DNA from: Ceratothoa steindachneri
Taxonomy: Eukaryota > Arthropoda > Malacostraca > Isopoda > Cymothoidae
NCBI GenBank assembly: GCA_963969495.1
Contig: OZ018326.1
Span: forward strand, 178,043,497 to 178,107,496
Length of the DNA stretch: 64,000 bases
Reading direction: 5' to 3'
The notes beneath the pieces were generated by a model. It was not told where the DNA came from and ran no database searches. It worked only from the letters and a program-made list of their open reading frames with translations. Below are positions 44,800-57,244 of the stretch, in pieces (position 1 is the stretch's first letter; each line of letters opens with the position of its first letter). The position numbers and the translations under genes are program-made.

Positions 44800-45875
44800 T
44801 AATATATTATATAATGCTAACTAACATGTGATTCATTATATATTCATGAATTACTTAAAATAGACATATTTAATATTATTTCTGGAGCGAAATACATAAA
44901 TGATATCGTGGAAATCGGTATCAATTGAATAATTATTAAATCGAAAATTTGCAAGAAAATGTTACGTGATGGTAAATTTTGGTTATCAGATTCTAAGTTA
45001 TCACACTCAACTTCATAATAAAATGCACATGAGATCTATGTTTTTTCTTGACACTGAAATTTGTTTTACAGTGTTCTTATTTGGAATAGATAGGCTATGT
45101 ATCGTAAATAGAGGCCATGGCTCTTAAACTATCCAATTTTTATTCAGGTTGAACAGAATTTCATCTGGGAAAGTATATTTTATCATGAGTATTTATTATT
45201 TCTTTTGCTAATTTTTAGAAACAGATTAACTTCCCATGGATGTGTCAATTTACAGGCAATGTTATCGTCTTAATAGTAAGTGGTAGTAGATAGACTAAAA
45301 GAATCGGAAATAAAGATCATTTCTCTTAAATATCTCTTTTCTTCGGGCTGCACATGCGATTTTCAACTCGCAGAGTCACTTTATCATGCTTAATATTCAT
45401 AACTAAGCCCACTACATATACTCTTATAAATGCGTGGTAATCTTAGCGTAAATTAGAAAAGCATAAGGTAATCTATGAAACAAATGTGTATTTATGTTGA
45501 TGGTTTGCCCTTGTTCCACGATTTACCTTTTCCATTTCACCCTTAAATCAAGGTTCTAGATTTTTTCATTAGTGAGTTACAATGGCAATTTTTCTTGGGG
45601 AAAACACTAAAAATAGAATAAAGAATACATAAATAATCGAAATGTAATGTATCTGTGATTGAAAAATGTAAACTGTTGAAAACAGTGTTTGAAAACTAAC
45701 CGTTACTCTTCCAGGAGTATAGCCAGGTGTCTTTTTTTGGTCAAAAGTTCATCCGTTAATCATTATACCTACCTTCTACCTTTGCCGTACAGGAAGATTA
45801 TCTAGTGAGCCTTCTTTTAAGTTCGATTGTTTAACGTTTTCAATATTATATTTCAATCATAATATAATCTTACTA
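44800..45875. other. AT-rich intergenic, no gene seen
   Basis: No recognised feature. Confidence 0.5.
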
Positions 45876-45879
45876 CAAG

Positions 45880-48110
45880 TTATACTTCAAACTCTGGCCT
45901 GATAATCTGAGTTTCTAAGCCATACGCGTCAACAAAAAGGTGAGTTTTTAGTATTTTCGTAAATTTCATCATATTCAACTTTTCCATAAGGGAAGCAGGC
46001 GGAATATTATTATACATGTAGGGGGCACCATATGGAAAAGTTCTTTTCCCGTAGCTGGTATTCACGCTTGGAATAAATAAATTCAATCTAGTTTCTTTGT
46101 TGTTTTCACCACCTCTATTCAGTAATAGCTTGGTGGGTAGGTTTTCCAGTTTGTAATGTGTTGTGAGTCATGCAACATATCGTATAGGCTATTCTAGACT
46201 TGATTGGAACCAAATGTAAGTTTATCAATGCTGGAGTCACCCTTTCCTCTCTCACAGATGTGCCATGAGTGGTTGAGAAGTAGTTGCAGTTTTTGAAGCA
46301 AGTATTTTGGTAAGTTCAAATATAAAGTGTTGCAATAATCAATCCTACTAATTACCTGGTTTACTATTAGCATTTTATAAATTTAATAGTCAAATATGTT
46401 CTGATAAAAAAATGTATCTCAGTTGATAATTGCAACTTTTAATGACTGTATTGGTTTGTTTTAGCATAGGCAGATTCTCATATAGCATGATTCCAAGGTC
46501 CCTGTTAATGATTATCGTTTTCAGATATGAGTGTTCTTTAACCTTCGGAGTTTATTCTTTAGACTACAAATCATGAGTTTTGCTTTATCTTCGTTAAGTT
46601 TTTGGAATTTATATTTTAACCAACGTTTAATCTTCATTATTAAATTTACAACTTGCTTGCTATTAATATTTACCACTTCCAGATTTTTTATTCTCTGACT
46701 ATAAAAGCAAATCGATGATGAGTGAGACGATGGCTTTGAAAGATTTTCGTCAATTTCTTATATAGATGTTAAAGAGAATCGGTCCAAGGACTGATCCCTG
46801 AGGGACCCCCCTGCTTGAGTGCTATTGTGATGGAACATTCCACAAGTTGTAATTTTTAGAGAATATTAAGTTGAATTGACTAGTAAAATAGTTTGTTCAT
46901 TGCCTAATTGTAATATTTTGTAAATTATAGCACTGACATGGAGATTCCGAAGATTTCTCAAGTTCTTCAGGACACATGGCGAAAAAGTGACCTGGAGAAA
47001 AATCTTTTTTGCATCTATACAAAATAGCTGAATTTTCTCCTCTTCTCATAAATACCACTATCTCAAAACCAAATAAATAATGCACAGTAGAAAAATAATC
47101 TTCAAAATTAAATTTGTCAAAAAAGGAAAATCGTTTTCGCTCATTACTAAATCAAGAGTATGGCCTGTTTGTGCCGTTCCACCTCATTAAGTATTATAAT
47201 ATTATAGTGATCCATAAGTTATTTCAGCTTATTCTCTTGCCTATCACCATTAATACCTACCCAACAATTAAAATCACCACAAACAACCAGTTGAAATAAA
47301 TTTTCCATCACACTGTCTAAGTAAGAGCCATGTTCCTCTATAATAGCATTGAAAGATCCTTCTGGTCGTCCAATATTCAAGAATCTGAATCTCCTGTTTT
47401 TACTTACAAAGCTTACATCAATATATTTATATTTTTTAACTTTGAAGGATTTGCTAAGTTTAATGTTTGTAAAATCTCTATTTATAATAATGCTACTCCT
47501 CCTCCTCTTTCCTTATTTGTTGGCCAGTGATAAAATCTCTGTGATTGGGGAAAGCATTCTAAATTTTTCGCTCCGTCTTCTGGACTTAAGCCAGGTCTCT
47601 GTGAATACTAAAATATCTGATTCTTTCTCAATAATAAACTAGTTAATTATCAATGCCTGGTTGGATGATAGATTGAATATTTACAAGGTCACACACAGTT
47701 AAAGGTTTTAAGTTCTTTTCACCCCATGGTCTGTAATATTAGCTACTTTGCTGCGTTTTGATTCCATCTTCGCACACATACATATAAGCGTTTGCCCGTG
47801 ACTAGAATCAATATCTGTAGAATCACAATTTATGCAGCAAATTTTATTTATGTTATTGCAAGAGGCTAACTTATTTTAGCCCGCACAAAGCACACATGTA
47901 TCATGTTCTGCTTTTCAGGTAATGGATTGATGGCCAAAGCTCTGGCACTTATAACACTTCATTACATGACAGCGATTGTAAATCTTGCATTAGACTTTGC
48001 ATTCATATATAATTACACCTAGCTGAGTCTTTGTTAACATTTACAATGTAATATCGAGTGTTTTTTCGAGACAGCAGAACCCTTAAAATTATCTAAATAA
48101 TATTTTATCA
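45880..48110 (-). mobile_element. Zinc-knuckle LINE (Jockey/CR1-like), collapsed
   Basis: Minus strand, read right to left. ORF1 zinc knuckles near 47980-47830: CYKCQSFGHQSIT, then DTCVLCAG and CCINCDS. Endonuclease pieces between 47640 and 47200 (SLFTET-like start, RPEGSFNAIIEE near 47360, NWWVGINGDRQENKL near 47270-47215). Then RT only from its fifth motif, GVPQGSVLGPILFNIYIRN, at about 46812-46756. A KYKFQKLNEDKAKLMICSLK segment follows near 46620-46560 and the C-terminal tail NLFIPSVNTSYGKRTFPYGA at 46083. The whole is about 2.2 kb, so RT motifs 1-4 are missing between the endonuclease and GVPQG. Highly decayed. Confidence 0.78.
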
Positions 48111-48119
48111 TGATAGAAT

Positions 48120-50180
48120 AAAGTACATATAAAATACTGTTTGTAATTCGAAATACTGGTAAATAGTAACTGTAAATGTTGCAAATCTATCCGCGTTACT
48201 AAGCATTTGTTTTGGATGTTATGCTTTATGAAATACTTGGAATATAATACTTATTCGTTGCCAATGCTTTTTTATGTTATTTTGCTTGCATACTTTTTAT
48301 TTAGACATCTGGCATAGTTATTCAAAATATTGCTAGGTAACGCTTTCCTATGTCAAGGTGAAAATGAAAATTACTCCTAATGAAATAAAGAGAAAAAGAA
48401 ACTGGGACGTTTGACCGTGTGTATGTCAGTGAGGCAAGGTAAGTTATATATTTCATTATCTCAGTTTATTCATTTAGTATCATAAAATTTTAAAGAATTA
48501 TAATGAGAAGAATAATAACAGAATATTACTACATGCGCATCATGATGTCCAACTGTCACATTTGTTTACACCCCCTGCCCGCACCCCTCTCAACAGGAAG
48601 GAGATGGTTGGATATTTGCCGTAAAAATTATGATAGAGATGTAAGTATCTTGTCTATACAAAAATTTGTCCGGTTATATATAGAAAATTTTGAATAATTA
48701 TTGGTATCATTGTTATTATTACATGGACTTTGGAGGAGAGATGCTGGAGGAGGAGATGGTTAAATATCTAAAATCAATTTTGTCATGAGCATAAAATATT
48801 GGAGATAGGGGTGAGGATGTGTGTAAAATCATTAAATAATAGAAGAAGTGGTTACTTTAATTTTATTAATAGTTTCAGGAGAATTGAGGTTAACAACAAC
48901 CAGATATATGCTGTCAATTGATGGGGTAGTTGGTCTCCTACTACAACCTGAATATAATGTACCGTATTTGATTCTTCATCATCACTGAATTTCATTCAAA
49001 GGTAATGAAATTTTTTAAAAAATAGAACATATGCTTAAATATGTTGAGAACCCCTTCAGTGTTGACTGGAAATAGATTTTCCTTTTCTTTTGCTAAAATT
49101 ACTGAGCATATTGTTTATAAGATTCATGTAGCTCTGGTACCTAGGTAAAGATTAAATATTAGAATTGCAGTTGATAACTATATTTTAAAAATATTCAATA
49201 TTTACATTATATATGTAGTACATTACTTCCCTTCATTACATATATTTTGTTGAAATCAATCCAGAGCGGGGAAACAAGATAGAATTAAAGAAACATTGCA
49301 AGAGGCACTCTCGAGTCTATCTCAAAATTATGTCCTTGATTAATGCTATTAGTGATGTATGGTGGAGGAGCTAAATCTCCCAAGGTAATGTTTGTTACTT
49401 TTGAAAACTTTCTTTTATCTTTATAAAGAATCCTCATTATTATTTTCTTTCAATAAAACTTGTAACACTTTTATATTAGGTTTGTTTAAGTGAAAGTAAC
49501 CCTCCAGGAAATTACATGTAGTTCATTATCTTATTTATCATTTGACTTTCTCCAGAATCTCATTAGTGTTACAATATAAAGCATAAATTTGTTTTTTCAT
49601 AAACTAGCTAAGAAGTAATTTAAGATGACGATACTGCCGCCTATTTTAGGTCATTTCCGCCAAAAATTGAGATTTCCTTAGGTAGTTTCGAAATGAGGGC
49701 GTCGAGCCATATCTCCCACTTAAGTACCGTAGTTCCAATGCCATACCCCCAACAAATTTAAAAAAGTCGTAATTTTCCTAACTTGAAAGCCTAACATCAG
49801 ATTTTAATGCAAAAGTGGATTTATAAATGTTGTTAAGCCTCTAGATTTTCAACTGCGTTCCTTCACATGAAACATACTATTTAAATCAATCATATTTTCT
49901 TTAAAATTGATTAATATAAAATGTCTATATCATATTTTAATTCAGAAAAAAATCTTCTCAAAATGATATATAATATGATGCGATTCCAATTAACAATGTG
50001 ACTACTGGCTTCCAAGATGAAAGCCTATTTTTCGTCAAACTTAGAAAAGTAACAAAGTATCAATAAACTTAATTTAATCAGAAAGATACCATAAACGTTA
50101 TTCTTATGTAATTTGATAAACTGAATAACACTACTTTTATAACCTTTGTTGATTAGAAGGCTCTAAAACCATCAAGGATA
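48120..50180. other. AT-rich intergenic, no gene seen
   Basis: No recognised feature. Its left edge may still be very decayed LINE ORF1. Confidence 0.45.
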
Positions 50181-50184
50181 TTCT

Positions 50185-50500
50185 CTAAGGCCAAAAATAT
50201 CTTCACAACAAGTTTGGTTAACCTAGGGCTTTGCCCTACAAGATCACTTCCCAGGTCAAAAAGTACCTCCACAGCAAGTTTGGTTGTAATCGAATCAAGA
50301 GTGTTCCCTCACAGGGTTATATTTTGCACCCCTTCTTTGGGATGGCCTAAAATTTTATCCCGCAACGACACATCCCAGGTCAAAATGTACCTCACAGTAC
50401 GTTTGATTCCAATCGGGTCGACAATACGCCCACACAAAGGTAACACACACACAGCCTTCTTTACAGATATAGATTTTGTTGGAAATGTTATTAGTATGTT
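50185..50500. repeat. Degenerate ~62-bp tandem repeat, TE-tail-like
   Basis: The theme ggtcaaaaagtacctccaca followed by gcaagtttggtt recurs at about 50189, 50254, 50316 (weak) and 50378, i.e. every 62-65 bp. It ends in a cacacacaca run near 50444 and 'ttacagatatagatttt'. Patterns like this are common in the 3' tails of arthropod non-LTR elements, but no RT is attached here. Confidence 0.55.
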
Positions 50501-50504
50501 GTAA

Positions 50505-51055
50505 CAGTTTGATTGGTTCAATTGTTTAAGCCTGGAGAAAGGGGCTGATCATACCTATCTGGAATCTTAATAGGCCATTATTTTTTTTATTTATTATATT
50601 TTATCATTTACTTAAGCATAGTTAAACATTTTTTCCTGTAGTATATACCATACGAGTATTAGTACCACAAGTACTAATATAGTTTGTTTAAGACTGAAAG
50701 CAACAAAGCTACTTTTGTATCACATTTACATTATTGTAATTATTACAGATGATGCCAGCAGGTAAAGGCGAGGAAACCAGAAATGGAGATACTCAAGCGC
50801 ATTAAAGTCCGCTCCATTCTTGGTGATGTACTTAAATGTCTACAAGTTTGTTCATTCTGGTATTTTTGGAAAGCTCTTTTTTTCCATTAGGTGTCAAGTA
50901 ATTGATCAAATAATTTTATCATATCGTGCGGCTTAGTGGAAATATTTTTAAAGTTTGTCTAACATATTTTTTACTGAATTATAGTTTAATTTACTTTATA
51001 GTCTCCTTGAGTTACCACATATATATTTATGTATCTTTTGTTATGGACTGTATTG
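50505..51055. other. AT-rich intergenic, no gene seen
   Basis: No recognised feature. Confidence 0.5.

Positions 51056-51058
<3 letters not shown>

Positions 51059-51126
<68 letters not shown>
51059..51126. repeat. (TA)n microsatellite
   Basis: About 34 perfect TA units. It produces a spurious open frame of alternating Tyr/Ile over 50926-51135. Confidence 0.98.
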
Positions 51127-51129
<3 letters not shown>

Positions 51130-51778
51130 CAATAAATATTTATCAAATTAAGATTATTTCTCTGATACTGAATCATAATTTATCTCTCCTTCAGTCCTTT
51201 TACAGGTTATGACTATCCTAATTCTCGATCAGTGATCTCTTCTTACTATAATATAATTTTTAAAATAACTAATTATTAATATTACAAAAATAGAGATAGC
51301 TATTCGTTTGTTCCATTATTCCAATGCTTTTCTTTTTGTGGTGCCATGGCTGAAGAAGATGTATCCACTCATGTTTAGAAGACAGGATTGGGTTGTCTTA
51401 GATATTCGGGCGATGTATTCTTTCGCATGGTAACATTTCCATGAATCTACCCTCCCCAATCTGAGTTTAAATGAATCAACCATTTCTTCTGCAACGGAGA
51501 AGATTTAAAGTATAAATGCTAAGGAATGCATATCCTACCGAGCCTTCATTGAAGGATTTAGCCTTTATGTCTTAAAATTGCACAAGCCCATTTACGACCT
51601 CTGAAATTAAATCATTATTGGTTACTTTAGTGGGACCTGGTCACTTACTAGAACCTTACATTTCATGATAGCCCTTTTTTTACGTTTAGTAGGCCTTTTT
51701 TAGTACAACCATTTAATTATAATTTTATTTTTAAAAAAATTGCAAAGTTCAGTGACCCAGCAGAGAAGTAAATTTAAT
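51130..51778. other. Intergenic, no gene seen
   Basis: No recognised feature up to the TA target of mariner c. Confidence 0.5.
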
Positions 51779-51780
51779 TA

Positions 51781-52711
51781 CGAGGGGCAGTCAATAAGTT
51801 TTGCGAATCGGTAGGGCAAAACAGAGGAAGAGGGGTGGCTGTTTGTGGGGGTGTTAGCACAAGTTATAACAAGTTAGGAACTGCAGCCGCACGCTCCTGC
51901 CTTGTCTATTTAAAAAGCAGTAGCTGATCGTAGATCGTCAGTCACAACTTTTCCAACAATTGGCAAGGTTTAGCACCTGGCAGTGATCAAATTTTGACCA
52001 AGCTAGGCAAGAATGCAAAAGAGATCCAGGAACGCATGGTTGAAGTGTACAACGACACTGCCCCTTCCTATGCAACAATTGCTCGCTGGAATAGGGAGCT
52101 CCGCCATGGTCATGAGGTCCTTGAAGATGACCTCCGTCCAGGACGCCCGTCATACGTGACCAACGAGGACAATGTAGCCCGTGTGGAGAGGATGATCCTA
52201 GAAAATCGACAAGTGAAGGGCGAAGAAATCGAGCAAAAACTTGGAATATCACATGGAAGTGTTATCAACATCATCCACGACAATTTGGCCATGACCAAGG
52301 TCTCTGCCCGTTGAGTCCCTAGAAACCTCACGCCCCATGATCGATTTCAACGTCGTCAAAGTCCACAAGGCCAGAGTTGCACAAGCTGCCCTGCGCGAGT
52401 GCGGATTCTAAGAGCTCAACTATCCCCCAAACAGTCTAGATCTGGCCTCTAGCGACTACATTTTATTCCGCCAGCTCAAGGCTGCACTGCGTAGACGCCA
52501 GTTTGGGGATGGTGAAGATGTCCAGCTCGCCGTCCAGGAGTGGATTGAACAGCAGTTGGGAGATTTCTGGTTTTCGGGAATTCGAAGCCTCAGGGACAAG
52601 TGGCGCAAGTGCCTTGAAGTCGAGGGTAGTTTTATTGAAAAATAATAAAACACTTTTCATCATACCTCGTTTCCTTATATCCGAATGGCCCAACTTATTG
52701 ACCGCCCCTCG
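51781..52711 (+). mobile_element. Mariner copy c, internally deleted
   Basis: A 931-bp copy flanked by TA (51779-51780, 52712-52713). TIRs: cgaggggcagtcaataagtt at the left and aacttattgaccgcccctcg at the right. The N-terminal half is the best preserved of the four (51994-52314): KNAKEIQERMVEVYNDTAPS, YATIARWNRELRHGHE, GRPSYVTNEDNVARVERM, EQKLGISHGSVINIIHDNL. A stop follows at VSAR. The C-terminal half starts after cctcacgccccatgatcgat (52327-52346) in another frame and reads RVAQAALREC...LDLASSDY near 52374-52460, then DKWRKCLEVEGSFIEK near 52600. A full-length mariner is about 1.3 kb, so roughly 0.4 kb of catalytic core is missing. Confidence 0.93.
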
Positions 52712-52719
52712 TAGCATAC

Positions 52720-53985
52720 TGCATTTGGTTATTCTAATAAATAATTTGACTCAGCGAATAACAATAAAATGGATGAAATCCCAAGTATATTCCTCAATAA
52801 GACGCGAATACAAGATAGCTCGTTTGAATCTGCTCTCCATCCGAGCTCTCACCAAGAGGAAGAAAGTAATTAAATCCTCATTCCACTCGGGACAGATTGA
52901 ATATTTACAAAACTTTTGCATTCAAATGCGATAGGATAATGGTCAGTCGGTTACTAAAAAACAAGAAAAAAGATAAAAAAAATTAAAATCTTTATGTAAT
53001 AAAACAGTTAAAAAAAGGAAATATTAGCAGAAAACACAGTAATATATTTTATAACGAAAAAAAAGGCATTTTGTATTGAATTTATCCAAAAATTTTAAAT
53101 TATTAATCAAAGGGATATTAATATTGTAGGTTATGATTTGCATATAAATGTCCATTGAATAATCCGAGTGGTGTGAATGCAGACATCGAAAAATACAAAT
53201 GCTGTGATGAACCGACACTTATCCTTATTGCCTCAATAAAGTGTCTGAGTGTTGGGTGTTATATTAAGCTGCATTAATATGATATATATTTAACAGGTCT
53301 TTGAGAAAACATGGTGTGTTAATTAATAGCACCTGAGCCTATTTATGCGGCCGGAAAGCATTTTAACTCTTAACGTAGGTAATTGACCTTTATAGGCAAA
53401 TAATTCATAACATTATTTCTCTCGACGATTACGAATTTGACTTAAATTACAAATTCCTAGAAAATGTATTGTTTTAGTTTTATATAAAGAACAATATAAT
53501 GAATATAAAGGGTGTCAGCCTCCAGAAGTGCAAGTTGTATGGTTAAATTTTTAAGCGTTATAGAATAATTTGGTTCAATAGGAAATGATCATAGTTAGGA
53601 GTGAAATATTGTGGTGAATTGAGTATGCGTAACTAAGTGAATTGAATTGCATGTTTCAGATCACTTTTCAATTGTCCCAAACCATAAAATAGAGCCACTC
53701 AAAAACAAGTTAATCATATATTGATCGTAAAATTCCATTATATCTGAATTCTAAGTGAAATCTGATTAAACAGAATGTAGAAGTATGTCAACCTTAAAAC
53801 ATGCAAGCCTCTGACAAGTTTTTAATAGAGACCGAAATTAACCGAAATTACACCAATAAATTTGGTGATTTTCTCCCAAACGATATCGATGCACTGTAAT
53901 CTTTGACAACAACATTAATAGCTCTTAAATCTTGAATCTAAAAATACCTTTCGTTCTTTGCCTTCCCTAAATGCAACCTCGCGTG
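52720..53985. other. AT-rich intergenic, no gene seen
   Basis: No recognised feature. Confidence 0.5.
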
Positions 53986-53988
53986 CCT

Positions 53989-54015
53989 ATCTTCCTATCT
54001 CTAGGATAGGAAGAT
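53989..54015. repeat. Perfect 11-bp hairpin
   Basis: atcttcctatc, loop tctag, gataggaagat. Adjacent to, and slightly overlapping, the left arm of the next foldback element. Confidence 0.85.
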
Positions 54016-54149
54016 CTCAAAGTGATAACTTCTGATGCCATAATGAGTGTCTAGATTTCGAATTATCGCCATTATTTTGCATTATTTGGTTAATTCGGGT
54101 AGCAACATTTCAGATAGAATAACTTGAAGTTATCCAAAACTTTGAGATC
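54013..54149. mobile_element. Small foldback/MITE-like element
   Basis: Imperfect terminal inverted repeats of about 20-24 bp: gatctcaaagtgataacttc at 54013-54032 against gaagttatccaaaactttgagatc at 54126-54149. Total 137 bp with no coding content. The superfamily is unknown; no clear target duplication was seen. Confidence 0.55.
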
Positions 54150-54154
54150 TTTAC

Positions 54155-57065
54155 CGGAATCTTCAAGCAAGTTCTCAAATTTTAGGGTAGGGGCACACTA
54201 ATGTGCCTAAACCAATTGCTCCCTCCATCCCCTTTATGGGTTAACATGTATATTGCTATCCTAAACGAAACATCAAAGCCAAAATTGCTGTTCATAGCGA
54301 TATGGTGCTATGTGCTTTATCACACTTAGAAAATAAGTTACACAATAATGCAGTCACATTAAAACATTTCATTAAATAATCACATCATAATTATATTTAG
54401 GTGAGAAATAACTTTAAAACAACCATATCGAGAAAATTGGAAGAGAATAAAAATGATATAAAGTAAAATTTAGTTCTAAATCTAGGAAATAATGTGTAAC
54501 CTAAGTGAAATTACTGAAGCACAGTGGAATGATGCCATTAAGCGTTGATGTAAGAGATCATCCTAGCTCTTATTACAAAAACTAACTTTTGAGAAGGTTT
54601 TTAATGCACAGAATCCATCATTTGACATCATCTGAGCCATTAGCTTGGACATAAATTGTGGAATTAATTTAGCGGAATCTCACTCAACAAAATTATTCCA
54701 TCATTTAGGTTTTATTCAAGTAATTTCTTACAACTGTAATGCTTAGAAGGACGCCAATCCTTTTCAAAAAGGGAATTTATTCATTTGATAGAACCAAAGC
54801 TTATACACCTATCTAATCCATGCCATTTTAGTGAGTAATTTTAGGGGAGCCATCGATAATTAATAAGCTGTGAGGTTTGTTGAATTATTACTTAAAACAT
54901 TAAATAGGGTAGTTATTTTTAAACGTTCGCTTATTATATTTATTATACTCGTGTTTCTAGAAATATCTATATTAATGATCTGAGTTTATTTATTCGAGGC
55001 CATTATATTTGTCTACTTTAAACACTAGATAACATGTGTAATGGGTCTTCTGTGCCAGCAATGCTTGGAATACTTCAAAGGAATTTATCTTCCTCAATTT
55101 CGTGAAGCTTTATGAAATATATAGCAGTTTAATTCGCTTCTTTCGCCGCTGCCTAATATTTACATCTCATTAATGGAATTAAGCTCGTAAAACTTTAGGG
55201 AAAATATTTTTGTGTATACTTTTAAACTACAATTAAGGGATAAAGAAGCAAATTGATCTTTGATAGGAATTTTGCATGCTCAGTTTATAAAGAACAAGCT
55301 TAAATAAAATTAAAAAATAAATAGTGTAAGCAGCTTATAAAAATTTCAAGAAATATGAGTATAGATAAGTGATTGGTATAAAATGTAAATTTTACCCTCT
55401 GTTTACAAGAATTAATCTCAACGACCATGTCGAAGTTAAAAAACAAAATGACAAATTATATTTATTATTACTATTTCATCCTTAAATCTGCGGGATTATT
55501 TCTTTCTTTTCTTTTATTAACTTTTAATTATCTTCACTAGTTGATCAAAGAAAGATAAGCAGTAAAATCTTCGTTTTTGGAAGGGGTCACGGTGAGATGA
55601 AAAATTACGGAAAAACACAAAGAGGGAAATATTTTCAAGTTAATCAGAATAAATACTTTGAAATTTTTTGCTTATTAGCATTGTTTTAAAGTACTAGGTA
55701 TTAACTTATATAGTCAAACTTTATTAAATTGTTTCCATATAAACATAATCTCTGGGAAAATCTCATAAAAAGGAAGGAATTTATTCAGGGATTACTCAAA
55801 GACTCTAACGTTGGAAGTTGTTCATGTTATGTGTTTCTGTGATTGAATTGTGAGAGGTTAGAATAGGACCATGATAGGAATGTGCTTGTACTAAACTTGA
55901 TGCATTGTTTGGTGAGTTAATTATGAGAAAATGAAATGTAGGGATGTAATATATATTAATATATTTAAAAAAATATATGAGCATGGACAGTTGATTCATT
56001 TGGTGGAGTGAGGTGTTCTTTATTTGTTTGATATTATTTAAGTGACAAAAAAGGTGCAAAGTAGTCAAACTCCCTCCCAGAAATGAGGTATCTTTTCAAA
56101 TCTTTACAGGAAACATGGGAATTCACAGTAAAATGAGACCTTTTTAAGTTTAGAGTGGGCGCTCGTAACCCAAGGAGTTTGAGCTCTTCGTTCTGCAGGC
56201 AGCTCGTTTTCGGCAATGGCTAAGCTGTAGGGAGAACCTACAATGCTTTTGTCTTTCCATTAAATATGCAATTGACGGTGGTGAATTGCGAGACATTTGC
56301 CTGAGGAATGACAATCAGAATTTGTCTCGATGTGATGAGCTACTACTTACTTCACAGTATTATTTCCTTGAATTAGGTCGACTAGGTCCAGAAAAGTGAC
56401 GAAGAGCTGTGTGCAAAAAACGCCTGCTTAGGAAAATCTTATTTTAATTTAGATAGAGGGGATAAACTCAAATTCAAGACGATCGCAGTGGTTGACTGCG
56501 AAATGACGCAAATCTTGTCAGCGAACTTATTGTTATCGCTTGCAGCTCGTCGAGTCACTAACATGGCTTCGAACTGTATAATCGATAACTCATGGTTGCA
56601 CTTCTTGCGTAGTAGCCTTAATATATACATATGAATATATACATATCATATGTTTATACGTCCCATTTTCTAAAACACTGCAAGTCTAAGTTTGCTGCCC
56701 TACATTTGTCACTTTCATTATTTTCTCCTCGAGCTTCTTAAACTAGATGTAATTCTATGTACTTTCCATACAAGTGACTAGTGAGAAGATGTTCGGCTGA
56801 AGTGCATGATTTAATTGCATTGAGGTTTCTATTCTCCCCGCTAGAATAGTTAATGCCTGGCAACTAACGCCAAATAGGCTGTTACTTAATTTCTAAAGGT
56901 TTCATCACGATAAGGAGTCAAACTTTGCCCTATTAGTTTTGAAAAAGAGTTTAGCCATTACTTATTTTTCGCTGTACCCATGGAGGTACATTTATCTATA
57001 CTTCCTTATGCGTCAATAATTACGTGCTTACATGTTTTACCACATGTGTGAATTACATATATCGG
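54155..57065. other. AT-rich intergenic, no gene seen
   Basis: No recognised feature; short open frames at 55805-56216 and 56439-56630 are unsupported. Confidence 0.5.
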
Positions 57066-57070
57066 ATCTT

Positions 57071-57241
57071 GTAAAGATGAGCTATCCCAAGGATTTGTTG
57101 ACCCTATTTTAACCTAACATGATAACCTAACCTAAACTAACAGTTTATTCTACATTAGATTTGCCTAATTCGAATAAGTTAGGTTTAGATAGGATAGGCA
57201 ATATTAGGGTCTAAAATACCTTGGGATACCTCATTTTAAAG
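57071..57241. mobile_element. Foldback/MITE-like element with CCTAA motifs
   Basis: About 170 bp with imperfect ~50-60-bp inverted arms. Left arm 57071-57122 (gatgagctatcccaaggatt, then accctattttaacctaac). Right arm 57178-57241, whose complement reads aatgaggtatcccaaggtat, then gaccctaatattg and aacctaac. The inner arm contains aacctaacctaaac, i.e. tandem CCTAA, resembling the arthropod telomeric pentamer; with only two units this may be chance. Confidence 0.65.
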
Positions 57242-57244
57242 TTC

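Noticed and set aside
50926..51135. 69-codon frame with a Tyr/Ile run
   Set aside because: It is simply a (TA)n microsatellite translated.
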